Source: Novosphingobium sp. 18050
GTDB lineage: Bacteria; Pseudomonadota; Alphaproteobacteria; Sphingomonadales; Sphingomonadaceae
Direction: 5' to 3'
DNA: 64,000 bases
Assembly: GCF_902706195.1 (NCBI RefSeq)
Contig: NZ_CACSJO010000005.1
Coordinates: 152,042-216,041 of the forward strand
The position numbers were made by a program, and so were the translations under genes. The notes beneath the pieces are model-generated. The model was not told where the DNA came from, ran no database searches, and worked only from the letters and a program-made list of their open reading frames with translations. Position 1 is the stretch's first letter. Every line of letters begins with the position of its first letter. Below are positions 34,205 to 43,130 of this stretch, in pieces.

Positions 34205-35326
34205 GTGAACTTCGATCTCAACGAAGACGAGGAAATGCTCAAGGCCCTGACCGAGCGCTTCGTCACCGACCATTACGACCACGACAGCCGCCGCGCGTTC
34301 CTTAGCGAGCCCGGTGGGTTCTCAGGCGCCAACTGGCAGTTGCTCGGCGAACTTGGCCTGATCGCAGCGCCTTTTCCCGAGGAATTGGGCGGGCTTGGCC
34401 TCGATGCCACGGGAATTGCCACTGTTTTCGAAGCACTTGGCCGCGGCCTCGTCGTCGAACCGCTGGCCGAAGCCGTAGTGATGGCCGGCCGCCTGTTCGC
34501 CATGGCCGCGCCGGAAGCCCTGCAGGGCGATTGGCTGGAAGCGCTGATGACCGGTGAGAAACGCCTCGCCCTCGCCCACGCCGAAGCGCGCGCGCGCGAC
34601 GGGCTGGTGTGGGTGGAAACCTCGGCAACAGCGCAAGATGATGGCTATCGCCTGTCCGGTGCCAAGCCCTATTGCGCAGTCGGCGGCGGCGCGGACGGCT
34701 ACATCGTCTCGGCGCGTCTTTCAGGCAAGCCCGGCGATGCAGACGGGGTTGCGCTGTTCCTCGTACCGGCTGGCATGCCCGGCGCCTCCACGCGAGACTG
34801 GACGATGGCCGACGGCAGCGTCGCCACCTCGCTCGACCTCCAAGGCGTTGTCGTGCCCGCAAGCCACAAGCTCGGTGACGACGGCCTTGCCGCCATCGCC
34901 GCCGCCAGCGACCTCGCCGCCCTCGCCCGCAGCGCCGAGGCACTGGGCATCATGGAGCGGCTGCTGCACGAAACCATCGACTACCTGCGCACGCGCGACC
35001 AGTTCGGCTCGGCGCTCGGCGCGTTCCAGGCGATACAGCACCGCATGGTCGCGCAGTACGCCGTGATCGAGCAGAGCCGCGCCTTGCTCAATCTCGCGCT
35101 GGTTTCCTGGCAGAGCGACGAATTTGCGAATGCCGTTCAGGGTGCGCGGGCGTTCATCGCCGATGCCTCGGTTGAACTGGGCCATGAGATGATCCAGTTT
35201 CACGGCGGCATGGGCGTTACCGACGAACTGGCGATCGGCGGCGGACACAAGCGCCTGCTGGTGCTCTCGCGCTGGCCCGAGGGGCCGCTGGCAGCGCTCG
35301 ACCGCTACGCCGGGCTACTCAACTGA
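34205..35326 (+). CDS. Acyl-CoA dehydrogenase
   Basis: 373 residues from a GTG at 34205, with GGGAGTGGAAT just upstream. The N-terminus (MNFDLNEDEEMLKALTERFV) and FPEELGGLGLDATGIATVFEALG are those of the short FadE-like group. The C-terminal domain has LRTRDQFGSALGAFQAIQHRM and QFHGGMGVTDELAIGGGHKR. This branch lacks the TNEIQ ending and is often one half of a heteromeric acyl-CoA dehydrogenase in steroid side-chain breakdown. No obvious adjacent partner is present. A clear terminator follows. Confidence 0.9.
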   Translation: MNFDLNEDEEMLKALTERFVTDHYDHDSRRAFLSEPGGFSGANWQLLGELGLIAAPFPEELGGLGLDATGIATVFEALGRGLVVEPLAEAVVMAGRLFAMAAPEALQGDWLEALMTGEKRLALAHAEARARDGLVWVETSATAQDDGYRLSGAKPYCAVGGGADGYIVSARLSGKPGDADGVALFLVPAGMPGASTRDWTMADGSVATSLDLQGVVVPASHKLGDDGLAAIAAASDLAALARSAEALGIMERLLHETIDYLRTRDQFGSALGAFQAIQHRMVAQYAVIEQSRALLNLALVSWQSDEFANAVQGARAFIADASVELGHEMIQFHGGMGVTDELAIGGGHKRLLVLSRWPEGPLAALDRYAGLLN

Positions 35327-35347
35327 GATTGCAGATCCACACCTGAC

Positions 35348-35386
35348 AAGGGGGCGCTCCGGTTTCGGATCGCCCCCTTCTTTTTG
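35348..35386 (+). terminator. Rho-independent terminator
   Basis: AAGGGGGCG pairs with CGCCCCCTT, with a further CCG/CGG step around GTTT, followed by TTCTTTTTG. It ends the acyl-CoA dehydrogenase transcript and lies before the convergent ThuA gene. Confidence 0.85.
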
Positions 35387-35462
35387 TTCATTGCCGATGA
35401 AGGCTGCCAAGCGGCGAGGCGGTTGGACGAGAAATCCGCCGGCAAATCAGCCGGCGACCTCC

Positions 35463-36245
35463 TTACCGCTCACGCTGTTTGAGCCAGCCGACACCCCGGC
35501 GCAACAGATCGTAGAACACCGGAAGATCCCAGGCGCAGCGGTCCACCGTGGGCCACCAGTCGAGCATCGGCTGGAGGTCGTAATGCCCCCGGCAATGCCC
35601 CAGCGTGTTGTACAGCACGCCGCCCTTGCCATGGTCCTTCAAGTACATCACCGGCTGCTTGCCGAGCGCGTCGCTGGCCTCGACGAAGCCGGTGCCTTCC
35701 TCCGTGCAGTCGGTTTCGAGCAGGACGTGAAGATCGCCGTGAGTCTCCATGTGGTAGAGTTCATCGGTCGTCTCGAATGGCTCGATGCCCGCCACCAGCG
35801 GATGGCTCGGATCGGCGACCGTCACCGTATAGGGCGCGATCGGCGGGTGCGAGATGAACTGCGAACCGAGCATATCCATGAACAGCGGCGCCCAGCGAGG
35901 CGCATCCCACAGGCCCTTGTCCGGCCCTTCGGAAAGCAGGCGCAGCACCGAATTGGTGCCGTGCAGCGCATACCAGCGCCCACCGGCAGTCAGCCAGTCG
36001 CGCAACACTTCCTGCGCCGCCAGCGAAGGCGTGACGTCGCAGGTATAGGTGATGAGAATATCCGCCTCGCGCAAAGCGTCGAGGTTCTCGTAGTTCTCGA
36101 ACACGCGGGTACGCACGGAAGGATCTTCGCCCAGGAGCTTGAGCAGCTCCAGCCGGGCGAAGTCCATGTCGTGCCACACGCCCCCGCACACGAGGACGCA
36201 GTTGACGCGCGGCGGCTTTGCCACCTCGTTTCCAGCTTCGCTCAT
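35463..36245 (-). CDS. ThuA domain-containing protein
   Basis: 260 residues of the ThuA (trehalose-utilisation) fold, a glutamine-amidotransferase-like flavodoxin fold. Visible landmarks are VLVCGGVWHDMDFARLELLKL, ILITYTCDVTPSLAAQEVLRDW, WYALHGTNSVL, where other members also have a His, and LYNTLGHCRGHYDLQPML. The Cys of true class I amidotransferases is absent. ThuA has been linked to 3-keto sugar metabolism, but the family is functionally broad. The gene starts 5 nt before the end of the spacer to the Rieske oxygenase, on the same strand, so the two likely form one transcript. Confidence 0.85.
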   Translation of the reverse strand: MSEAGNEVAKPPRVNCVLVCGGVWHDMDFARLELLKLLGEDPSVRTRVFENYENLDALREADILITYTCDVTPSLAAQEVLRDWLTAGGRWYALHGTNSVLRLLSEGPDKGLWDAPRWAPLFMDMLGSQFISHPPIAPYTVTVADPSHPLVAGIEPFETTDELYHMETHGDLHVLLETDCTEEGTGFVEASDALGKQPVMYLKDHGKGGVLYNTLGHCRGHYDLQPMLDWWPTVDRCAWDLPVFYDLLRRGVGWLKQRER

Positions 36246-36249
36246 GCTG

Positions 36250-37683
36250 TCAGGCTTCCTTCGATCCGCCGAGTTCGCCCTCGATGTACTTCATCATCGT
36301 GTCCTGGAACTGGCGGATGCGGATTTCCTGATAGTTGCCAAGGTTCACCTTGCCCGTCTTCGAGGCGTGGAGGCCCTGCTGGACGTAGGGAAGGTTATCC
36401 ATGTCCTGCTCGAACACGTCGCCCAGAATGCCCAGTTCCGGCGCTTCGGTCCACTTCTGGTCGAGCCGCAGCATCTTGAGCGGAGCACCGCGTGGGATCG
36501 GCTGACCCTTCGGAATGCGCGCCAGGATGCGCACTTCCATGATGCAGGTGTCGGGCGTTTTGCCGGGCAGCCAGTTATAGACGATGTTCGGCATGTAGCC
36601 GCCCCAGGGCGCGAAATTGGGGAACACGTTGTAGACCAGCCCGTCGAGCAGTTCGGCGTCGGTAGCGTGGCTGTGATCGTAGCCGGTGCTTTCGGCATAG
36701 GCAGTGCGCATGGCCTCACCCAGCGCGGCGCGGGCTGTCATGCCGTCGGGCACGGTGATCGCCATCGGGTTGGCGTGGGCCTCACCCTCGTAGTTGTCGC
36801 CAGAGCGACCGTTGTACTTGATGAACTCGTCGACGATCCACTGCTCGCCCTGGCCCTCCTGAATGTGCGGGCTCATGATACCGAAGGGAACGAGGTTGAC
36901 GTTCACGTTGTCGCCCCAGGTCCAGTAGGCGGCATTGGAATCGCCGGTGAACGGCAGCAATTGCGGGTGCGTCACGATGGTGTGCCAGGCCTCCATGAAG
37001 GCCTCCATCACGACCTTCCAGTTGGCAGGCACCTCCTTGGCGACACGCATGACGCTGGCGCATTCCTCATGGCGCCAGCGCTTGAAGTGATCAGGCAGCG
37101 GCGCGAGGAATTCCTCAAGGCTGGGGCCGCCCTTCTCCTCGCGGATGAACACGTAGCCCGCCCAGCGGCCCACTTCGGCCTCCGGCAAGTCGAGGTTCTG
37201 CTTTTCCAGGTGCGGGAAGTCCCACTGGCAGGGCATCGAATCGAAGCTGCCGTCCTTCTTCCAGGCAAAACCGTGGAACGGGCAGACGAATTTGTCCGCA
37301 AAACCTTCCTCGGTGCGCAGCTTACGGCCACGGTGGAGGCAGACATTGTGCATCGCGCGGATCGAACCGTCGTCCTGACGGGTAACTAGGAAGGACCGAC
37401 CGGCGTTCTCGTAGACGATATAGTCGCCGGCTTCGGGAAGGTCTTCCTCGCGGGCTACGAACTGCCACACATAGGGCCACATCCGCTCGCGTTCGAGGCG
37501 CGCGAATTCCTCGCCGGTGTAGCGTTCGGCCGGAATCGGCTCGGAGCCGCGGAAGGTATAGCTCTCTTCCGTCAGGATCGACGGGGGGGTACGCGAATCC
37601 AGGGCCATGAGTTCGGCCCAGCTGATGCCCTCGCTGCGATCTTCGCCCAATTTCATGGCGATTTCGGGGTCTCGGTCAGCCAT
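36250..37683 (-). CDS. Rieske oxygenase alpha subunit (aromatic-ring hydroxylase type)
   Basis: 477 residues from the ATG at 37683; an in-frame TTG at 37701 is possible. The Rieske [2Fe-2S] ligands are Cys115 and His117 (CLHRG) and Cys134 and His137 (CPFHGF). The catalytic domain has NWKVVMEAFMEAWHTIVTHP, whose two His and following Asp (EQDMDN region) would hold the mononuclear iron. The enzyme should insert oxygen into a ring or methyl group using electrons from a ferredoxin/reductase. The substrate is unknown. It precedes the ThuA gene in the operon and is divergent from an SDR gene. Confidence 0.9.
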   Translation of the reverse strand: MADRDPEIAMKLGEDRSEGISWAELMALDSRTPPSILTEESYTFRGSEPIPAERYTGEEFARLERERMWPYVWQFVAREEDLPEAGDYIVYENAGRSFLVTRQDDGSIRAMHNVCLHRGRKLRTEEGFADKFVCPFHGFAWKKDGSFDSMPCQWDFPHLEKQNLDLPEAEVGRWAGYVFIREEKGGPSLEEFLAPLPDHFKRWRHEECASVMRVAKEVPANWKVVMEAFMEAWHTIVTHPQLLPFTGDSNAAYWTWGDNVNVNLVPFGIMSPHIQEGQGEQWIVDEFIKYNGRSGDNYEGEAHANPMAITVPDGMTARAALGEAMRTAYAESTGYDHSHATDAELLDGLVYNVFPNFAPWGGYMPNIVYNWLPGKTPDTCIMEVRILARIPKGQPIPRGAPLKMLRLDQKWTEAPELGILGDVFEQDMDNLPYVQQGLHASKTGKVNLGNYQEIRIRQFQDTMMKYIEGELGGSKEA

Positions 37684-37827
37684 TGCTATCAAATCTCCCA
37701 AGCACGGATTTCCTGTTTGGACCCTGTCTGGACCTTTGCGGGTGCCAAGTCACCTTGCTCAAAATCATAGGTTGTCGCGGAGTCAGGAAGCGCCATGTTG
37801 GGCGCCAATGGTCATTGGGAGAATGCC

Positions 37828-38607
37828 GTGAAGCGGCTTGAAGGCAAGGTCGCGCTCGTTACCGGAGGAACCTCCGGCATCGGCGCCGGCACCGTGGAGC
37901 GCCTGTGCTCCGAAGGTGCGACAGTTATTTTCACCGGCTCCAATCAGGCCGCAGCAGATGCACTGTGCGCCGCCACCGGCGCGCGGTTCGTCAAGCACAA
38001 CGTCACCGACGCGGCCGCCTGGGAAGGCCTGATGGCTGACATCCTCGGCCAGCACGGCCGCCTCGACATCGCTTTCGCCAATGCCGGCACGGAAAGCGGC
38101 GACGGCAGCATCGAGGACATCGGGATCGAGGGCTGGAACAACGTCATCGGCGTAAATCTGACCGGCGTGATGCTCACCGTGCAGCACGCGATGCGCGCCA
38201 TGGCCAAGAACCCGGAAGGGCCGGTCGGCTCGATCATCGTCAATTCCTCGATGAACGCCCACCGGGCGATGGGCAATTTCGTCGCCTATTCGGTGTCGAA
38301 GTCTGCCGTGATCGCACTGGTCAAGGCTGCGGCCGTCCATTCGGGCAACAGGAAGTACCAGATCCGCGTCAACGCCGTTCTGCCGGGCGTCGTGGAAACG
38401 GCGCTGATCGTGAACCTCATCAACAAGTCGGGCGATCCCGTCGCCACGCGCGCCGCGTATGAAGGTCTTTCCCCGATGGGCCGCATGGCCGCTGTCGGCG
38501 AAGTGGCCGGCATGGTCGCCTGGCTCGCCAGCGACGAGGCTCAGTTCTGCTCGGGCAGCGAATTCACCATGGACGGTGCGTCCACCGCAGGGATGAACGG
38601 CGTATGA
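37828..38607 (+). CDS. SDR-family oxidoreductase
   Basis: 259 residues from the GTG at 37828, preceded by GGGAGA; an ATG at 37795 also has an AGGA and remains possible. The cofactor motif VTGGTSGIGAGT, the NAG motif (FANAGTES) and the catalytic S and YSVSK are present. Classical SDRs oxidise or reduce hydroxyl/keto groups with NAD(P). It overlaps the next SDR by 4 nt (ATGA). TAGGTT, about 60 nt upstream, resembles elements seen upstream of other island genes. Confidence 0.88.
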   Translation: MKRLEGKVALVTGGTSGIGAGTVERLCSEGATVIFTGSNQAAADALCAATGARFVKHNVTDAAAWEGLMADILGQHGRLDIAFANAGTESGDGSIEDIGIEGWNNVIGVNLTGVMLTVQHAMRAMAKNPEGPVGSIIVNSSMNAHRAMGNFVAYSVSKSAVIALVKAAAVHSGNRKYQIRVNAVLPGVVETALIVNLINKSGDPVATRAAYEGLSPMGRMAAVGEVAGMVAWLASDEAQFCSGSEFTMDGASTAGMNGV

Positions 38608-39422
38608 CGGACCTGGGCTCACTGCGCCTCAAGGGCCGCGTCGCCCTCGTTTCGGGCGGCCTGCGCGGCATCGGCCTCGCCTGCGTCGAGCGGTTTCTGG
38701 CGGAGGGCGCCGAAGTCGTGCTCACCGATCTTCAGGCCCCCGACAGCGAAGCTGCCGCGTCCACCCTCGCCCGGCTAGGCCAGGCGGCCAGCTACGTGCA
38801 GGCCAACGTCGCCAGCGAGGAAGACTGGGCCAAGGTGCTTGCCGCAGTGACCGAGCGTCATGGCAAACTGCACATCCTAGTCAACAATGCCGGCATCGAC
38901 CTGACCGGCCCCGTTGCCACCACCTCGCTGGAGGGCTGGCGCCGGATCATGAGCATCAACGTCGACGGCGTGTTCCTCGGCACGCGCACGTTCGTACCGC
39001 TGATGGAAGCCAGCGGCGCGGAGGTTAAGGGCGGCGCCTCGATCATCAACGTCAGCTCGATCATGGGCCTTGTCGGCATGAGCGAAGTGTCCGGCTACAA
39101 CGCCAGCAAGGGCGCGGTGCGGCTGTTCACCAAGTCGATCGCGCTGGAATTCGCCGAAAAGAGAATGCCGATCCGCGCCAATTCGCTGCACCCCGGCTTC
39201 GTCATCACCCCGTTGCTGCAGGAAGGCTTCCAGCGTTGGGTCGACAAGGGCGTGGCCAAGGAAACGCAGGACCTCGTCGACATGATGGCCAGCAAGACGC
39301 CGATCGGCCGCCTTGCAGATCCGTCGGAACTGGCGAGCGCAGTATTCTTCCTCGCCGGTAGCGACAGTTCCTACATGACCGGCGCGGAGCTGGTCATCGA
39401 CGGCGGCTGGACCGCGCAGTGA
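38604..39422 (+). CDS. SDR-family oxidoreductase
   Basis: 272 residues. VSGGLRGIGLACVERFL is the cofactor motif, NNAGID the structural motif, and SSIMGLVGMSEVSGYNASKGA gives the catalytic Ser and Tyr/Lys. It is closest by eye to 3-alpha/17-beta hydroxysteroid-type classical SDRs, but SDR substrates cannot be told from sequence. Translation is coupled to the preceding SDR by the ATGA overlap, which suggests that the two act on successive intermediates. Confidence 0.88.
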   Translation: MTDLGSLRLKGRVALVSGGLRGIGLACVERFLAEGAEVVLTDLQAPDSEAAASTLARLGQAASYVQANVASEEDWAKVLAAVTERHGKLHILVNNAGIDLTGPVATTSLEGWRRIMSINVDGVFLGTRTFVPLMEASGAEVKGGASIINVSSIMGLVGMSEVSGYNASKGAVRLFTKSIALEFAEKRMPIRANSLHPGFVITPLLQEGFQRWVDKGVAKETQDLVDMMASKTPIGRLADPSELASAVFFLAGSDSSYMTGAELVIDGGWTAQ

Positions 39423-39442
39423 TGTGACGACCTCTCTCTCGT

Positions 39443-39469
39443 GATTGCTTCGCTACGCTCGCAATGACG
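39443..39469. repeat. Copy of the GATTGCTTCGCTACGCTCGCAATGACG repeat family
   Basis: A short GCAAT-arm inverted repeat: ATTGC, then TTCGCTACGCTC, then GCAAT. In one frame it translates to VIASVAKQS, a shadow peptide that marks this dispersed intergenic repeat in many proteobacterial genomes. It lies between two SDR genes and may act as a weak hairpin. Confidence 0.65.
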
Positions 39470-39519
39470 GCAACTGAACGACACCTAACGGCACCTAGAA
39501 GCCACCGGGAGACCCTGAA

Positions 39520-40311
39520 ATGACCATCGCCCTTCCCGACACGATCGCGGTCGTCACCGGCGCCGCTGGCGGCATCGGCCGCGAGATCGTCAAGGCCATG
39601 AAGGCGGCGGGCGCCATCGTGATCGCCACCGACCTCAAAGACACTGAAAATCTTGGGGCAGAAATCGAAGGCGCCGACCACTACCTCAAACACGACGTCA
39701 CCAGCGAGACCGACTGGCGCGCGGTGGAAACGCTGGTGCGCGAAAAATACGGCCGCGTCGACGCCCTCGTGAACAACGCCGGCTTCTCGATCGTGACCAA
39801 GTTCGAGGACACACCGCTCAGCGAATTCCACAAGGTCAATGCGATCAACGTGGATTCGGCGATCATCGGCACGCAGGTCATGCTCGACCTGCTGAAGGAA
39901 GGCGGCAAGGCGCGTGCTTCCGGCGCTTCGGTCATCAACTTCTCCAGCGTCGGCGGGCTTCGCGGGGCAGCGTTCAATGCGGCCTATTGCGTCAGCAAGG
40001 CGGCGATCAAGATGCTCAGCAAGTGTCTGGGCGCCGAATTCGCCGCATTGAAATACAACATTCGCGTCAACTCGGTGCATCCGGGCGGGATCGACACGCC
40101 GATGCTCGGCTCGATCATGGACCGCTACATCGAACTGGGCGCATCGCCTTCGCGCGAAGCCTCGCTGGCGGCGGTCAACGCGTCCCACCCCATCGGCCGC
40201 CTTGGCAGGGCCGATGAGATGGCCGGCGGCGTGGTGTTCCTCGCCTCCAGCGCATCCAGCTTCATGACCTGCGACGAACTGGTGATGGACGGAGGGTTCA
40301 GCCAGGTATGA
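39520..40311 (+). CDS. SDR-family oxidoreductase
   Basis: 263 residues. Motifs are VTGAAGGIGREIVKAM (cofactor), VNNAGFS, and SSVGGLRGAAFNAAYCVSKAA (Ser and Tyr/Lys). The ATG at 39520 follows GGGAG by about 9 nt. The C-terminal LVMDGGFSQV is the usual ending for classical SDRs. It is followed after 128 nt by the broken flavoprotein gene; both could act on the same ketone or alcohol, but this is only context. Confidence 0.9.
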   Translation: MTIALPDTIAVVTGAAGGIGREIVKAMKAAGAIVIATDLKDTENLGAEIEGADHYLKHDVTSETDWRAVETLVREKYGRVDALVNNAGFSIVTKFEDTPLSEFHKVNAINVDSAIIGTQVMLDLLKEGGKARASGASVINFSSVGGLRGAAFNAAYCVSKAAIKMLSKCLGAEFAALKYNIRVNSVHPGGIDTPMLGSIMDRYIELGASPSREASLAAVNASHPIGRLGRADEMAGGVVFLASSASSFMTCDELVMDGGFSQV

Positions 40312-40439
40312 CAATCAAGCCCGAATAAAGCCGGGCCTGTTATTTAAAGCAGTGGTTGCAAATAGGGACGGCGCGTTAGGCTCCGTCCCACCAACAGGCA
40401 GGCCGGGAAAATATCGGCCGCTCGGAGAGGATCAGCACC

Positions 40440-42106
40440 ATGCAAGCTAGTTACGATCTCGTCGTACTCGGCTCGGGCGCCGCAGGGATGACCGCCGCAC
40501 TGACGGCGACCGAACACGGCGCCAAAGTCCTCGTCGTCGAAAAGGGCGAGAAACTGGGCGGCACCTCCGCGTGGTCGGGCGCCAGATCTGGATTCCCTGC
40601 AACCCGCACCAGAAGGAATTCGGCAAGGAGGACAGCCGCGACAAGGCGCTGACTTATCTGGCATCGATGTCCAACGGACTGATCGAACCCGAAATGGCCG
40701 AAGCCTATGTCGATGGCGGCGTCGAGATGGTGTCGTTCCTCGAAGCCAATACGCCCGTGCAGTTCATGGCCGTGCCGCACTTCCCCGACTATCACCCCGA
40801 GCAGCCCGGCGCTGCCAGCCGCGGTGGCCGCACGCTGGAATGCCCCGTCTACCCCTATAGCGAACTGGGCGAATGGCGGGACAAGGTGGAAGTCTCCCCC
40901 TACTACTGGCCGCATGTCCACTTCACCGTCGGCGAAACTTCGCTGGCGCAGGCCGTGCCCGACCCGCTTCCGCCAGAGGAAGCCAAACGCCGCACCGAGA
41001 ACGACGAGCGCGGCCTCGGCCACTCGCTGGTCGGGCGCCTGCTGCGCGGATGCCTCGACCGGGGGGTGGAATTCCTGCTGGGCACCGGCGGCAAGGATCT
41101 GGTGATCGAGAACGGCGCGATCACCGGCGTGACGCTGGACGATGGCACCGCCCTGAAGACCACCAACCTCGTGATCGCCACCGGCGGGTTCGAGCATAAC
41201 GAGGCGTTCAAGACCGCCTTCCTGCGCGGCCCGCTGACCTCGCCGGTTTCCATCCGCACCAATACCGGCGACGGCCTGCGCATGGCGATGAAGGCAGGCG
41301 CGATGCTCTCCTCCATGCGCGAGGCGTGGTGGATGCCAGTGGTGGAGGCCCCGCTCAACCCGATGGGCCGGATGCTGTTCACCGGAGAGCGCACCCTGCC
41401 CGGCACCATCATGGTAAACAAGGCGGGCAAGCGTTTCACCAACGAAGCCGCCAATTACAACGCCTTCGGCGCCGCGTTCCACGTCCAGGATCTGAACTCC
41501 TGTTCCTGGGCGAACCTGCCCGCATGGTGCGTGTTCAACCAGAGCTTCTACGACAAGTGGGGCTTCCTCGACACGCAGCTCATCGGCGTCGGCGATCCAG
41601 GCGAACACCGCAAGGAACCCGCCGACTGGATCGCGCGCGGGGATACGCTGGACGAACTCTCAGCCCGGCTGGGCATCCCATCCGGCGCGCTGGAAGCTAC
41701 GGTGGAGCGCTGGAACGGCATGGTAGATGCCGGCAAGGACGAGGATTTCGGCCGGGGCGACAGCTACTACGACCTCTACTGGGGCGACCCCGATCACAAG
41801 GGCCACAAGGAAGCCACCCTGGGCAAGCTGGAAGGCGGCCCCTGGTACGCGGCCGAGGTCAAGTCCGGCGCGCTGGGCACCAAAGGCGGCCCCAAGACTG
41901 ACACGCTGGGCCGCGTCATCGATCTGGACGACAAGCCGATCGGCGGACTTTATGCGGCCGGCAATGCCATGGGTTCGATGATGGGCATGACTTACGGCGG
42001 CGGCGGCGGCACGCTCGGCCCCGGCATGGTCTTCGGCTACCTTGCCGGAAAACACGCCGCACAGCGCAATGTGGGGGCGGAAAGCCCCGCAGAAGTTTCC
42101 GCCTGA
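40440..42106 (+). pseudogene. KstD-like FAD-dependent dehydrogenase, split by one frameshift
   Basis: The reading frame breaks near 40579-40583. The N-terminal part (from ATG 40440) holds the FAD loop VVLGSGAAGMTAAL and GGTSAWSG; the rest, in the next frame, begins QIWIPCNPHQKEF and runs intact to 42106. Adding one G to the GGGCGCC stretch restores SGGQIWIPC, the sequence expected in 3-ketosteroid delta-1-dehydrogenase-like flavoproteins, and gives about 555 residues. The remaining 500 codons have no other damage, so this is a very recent mutation or a sequencing error. If intact, the enzyme would introduce a C=C bond next to a ketone. The unmutated substrate is unknown. Confidence 0.85.
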
Positions 42107-42117
42107 TTGCAAACCAG

Positions 42118-42141
42118 ACGGGCCGTCATCCGGCGGCCCGT
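42118..42141 (+). terminator. Hairpin after the flavoprotein gene
   Basis: ACGGGCCG and CGGCCCGT form an 8-bp stem with an 8-nt loop in the 60-nt gap before the VOC gene. There is only a short A/T run after it, so it may attenuate rather than end transcription. Confidence 0.45.
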
Positions 42142-42166
42142 AAACTCTATTTGAGGAGAGCGGACC

Positions 42167-42670
42167 ATGACCCGCAAACTTCCCGGCGTCATCGGCGTCC
42201 ACCACATCGGTGTCTCCGTGCCGGATCTGGGCAAGGCGCGCGAATTCTACCTCGACGTGCTGGGCGCGGTCGAGGAGGTCGAACCGCTGAGCTGGGCCGA
42301 CAATCCCTTTATCGACCAGGTCGTAGGCCTTGAAGGCAGCGCCGCCGACCAGTTCTTCTGCCGCCTTGGCAACGTGCAGATCGAGGTTTTCCAGTACAAC
42401 GCGCCGAAGCAGGCCCCTCAGGACCCGCGCCGGGGCGTCAACGAATATGGCTATACCCATATAGCGCTGCAGGTGGAGGACATTACCGCCGTCCACGACC
42501 GCATCGTCGCGGCGGGCCTGCCGGTCCATACGCCGCCGATGCTGGAAAACATCACCGTGGACGAACACGGGGTGAAGCACGGCTATGCGGGAACGTATTG
42601 CCGCGATTTCTTCGGCAATGTGTTCGAGATCCTGGAAATCCACGAAACGCCGGAGATCCTGCCGATCTGA
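42167..42670 (+). CDS. VOC-family protein
   Basis: 167 residues. The first module starts IGVHHIGVSVPDLGKAREFYLDVLG, with the expected metal His; the second has YGYTHIALQVEDITAVHDRI and DFFGNVFEILEIHE with the closing Glu. This resembles methylmalonyl-CoA epimerase/glyoxalase-like VOC enzymes. It follows the KstD-like gene on the same strand and is convergent with the EthD gene. The ATG at 42167 follows GAGGAG. The reaction is unknown. Confidence 0.9.
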   Translation: MTRKLPGVIGVHHIGVSVPDLGKAREFYLDVLGAVEEVEPLSWADNPFIDQVVGLEGSAADQFFCRLGNVQIEVFQYNAPKQAPQDPRRGVNEYGYTHIALQVEDITAVHDRIVAAGLPVHTPPMLENITVDEHGVKHGYAGTYCRDFFGNVFEILEIHETPEILPI

Positions 42671-42758
42671 GCAATCAGGCGCTTCAGTAAGCGCTCACAG
42701 CGATAGCGCAGTTATGCGGCGGGCAATCCCAGCCTTCGTCGGGATCGGCGGAACCAAC

Positions 42759-43130
42759 TCAGCGCGAGACAAGGCCGACGGGCGGCATCTTCGACGCACT
42801 CTGTGTTACGCTGAACGTCCTGATCCGGCTGCGATCGAACAGTTTTTCCTCATCCTCCACGATCATCGCCAGCGTTTCGGGATCGCCCAGCGAAGAAAAA
42901 CAGGCATCGCGGGTGGCCTCGTCGGGGAAGTCGATCTCCATCACCACGTCGTAGTCGAAGGGCTGGTCGATGCCGTCCGTCGGCATCAGGAAGCGCCGCA
43001 CGTAGCGGGTAGCATAGCCCGACAGTACGGCCTCGCCGATTTTGCTGTGGTTGCTTTCGTAATAGGCGCGAAAATCCTGCGGGCTCATGCCCTCGCGCCG
43101 CTTGAGCAGGGTAATCACAGTCACTGTCAT
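42759..43130 (-). CDS. EthD-type dimeric alpha-beta barrel protein
   Basis: 123 residues from the ATG at 43130 (MTVTVITLLKRREGMSPQDF). RREGMSPQDFRAYYESNHSKIGE and the C-terminal FDRSRIRTFSV are typical of EthD-like small barrel proteins, which act as isomerases, cyclases or accessory proteins in degradation pathways. It starts with a 4-nt overlap (ATGA) of the TIM-barrel gene stop, so both are made together. No catalytic residue can be assigned. Confidence 0.85.
   Translation of the reverse strand: MTVTVITLLKRREGMSPQDFRAYYESNHSKIGEAVLSGYATRYVRRFLMPTDGIDQPFDYDVVMEIDFPDEATRDACFSSLGDPETLAMIVEDEEKLFDRSRIRTFSVTQSASKMPPVGLVSR

Noticed and set aside
39443..39469. Peptide VIASVAKQS as part of a gene
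   Set aside because: This is the known translation of a dispersed intergenic repeat, not a protein motif.
40571..42106. The downstream frame of the flavoprotein as a separate gene
   Set aside because: It lacks the N-terminal FAD loop, which is present in the other frame just upstream, so one split gene explains it better.
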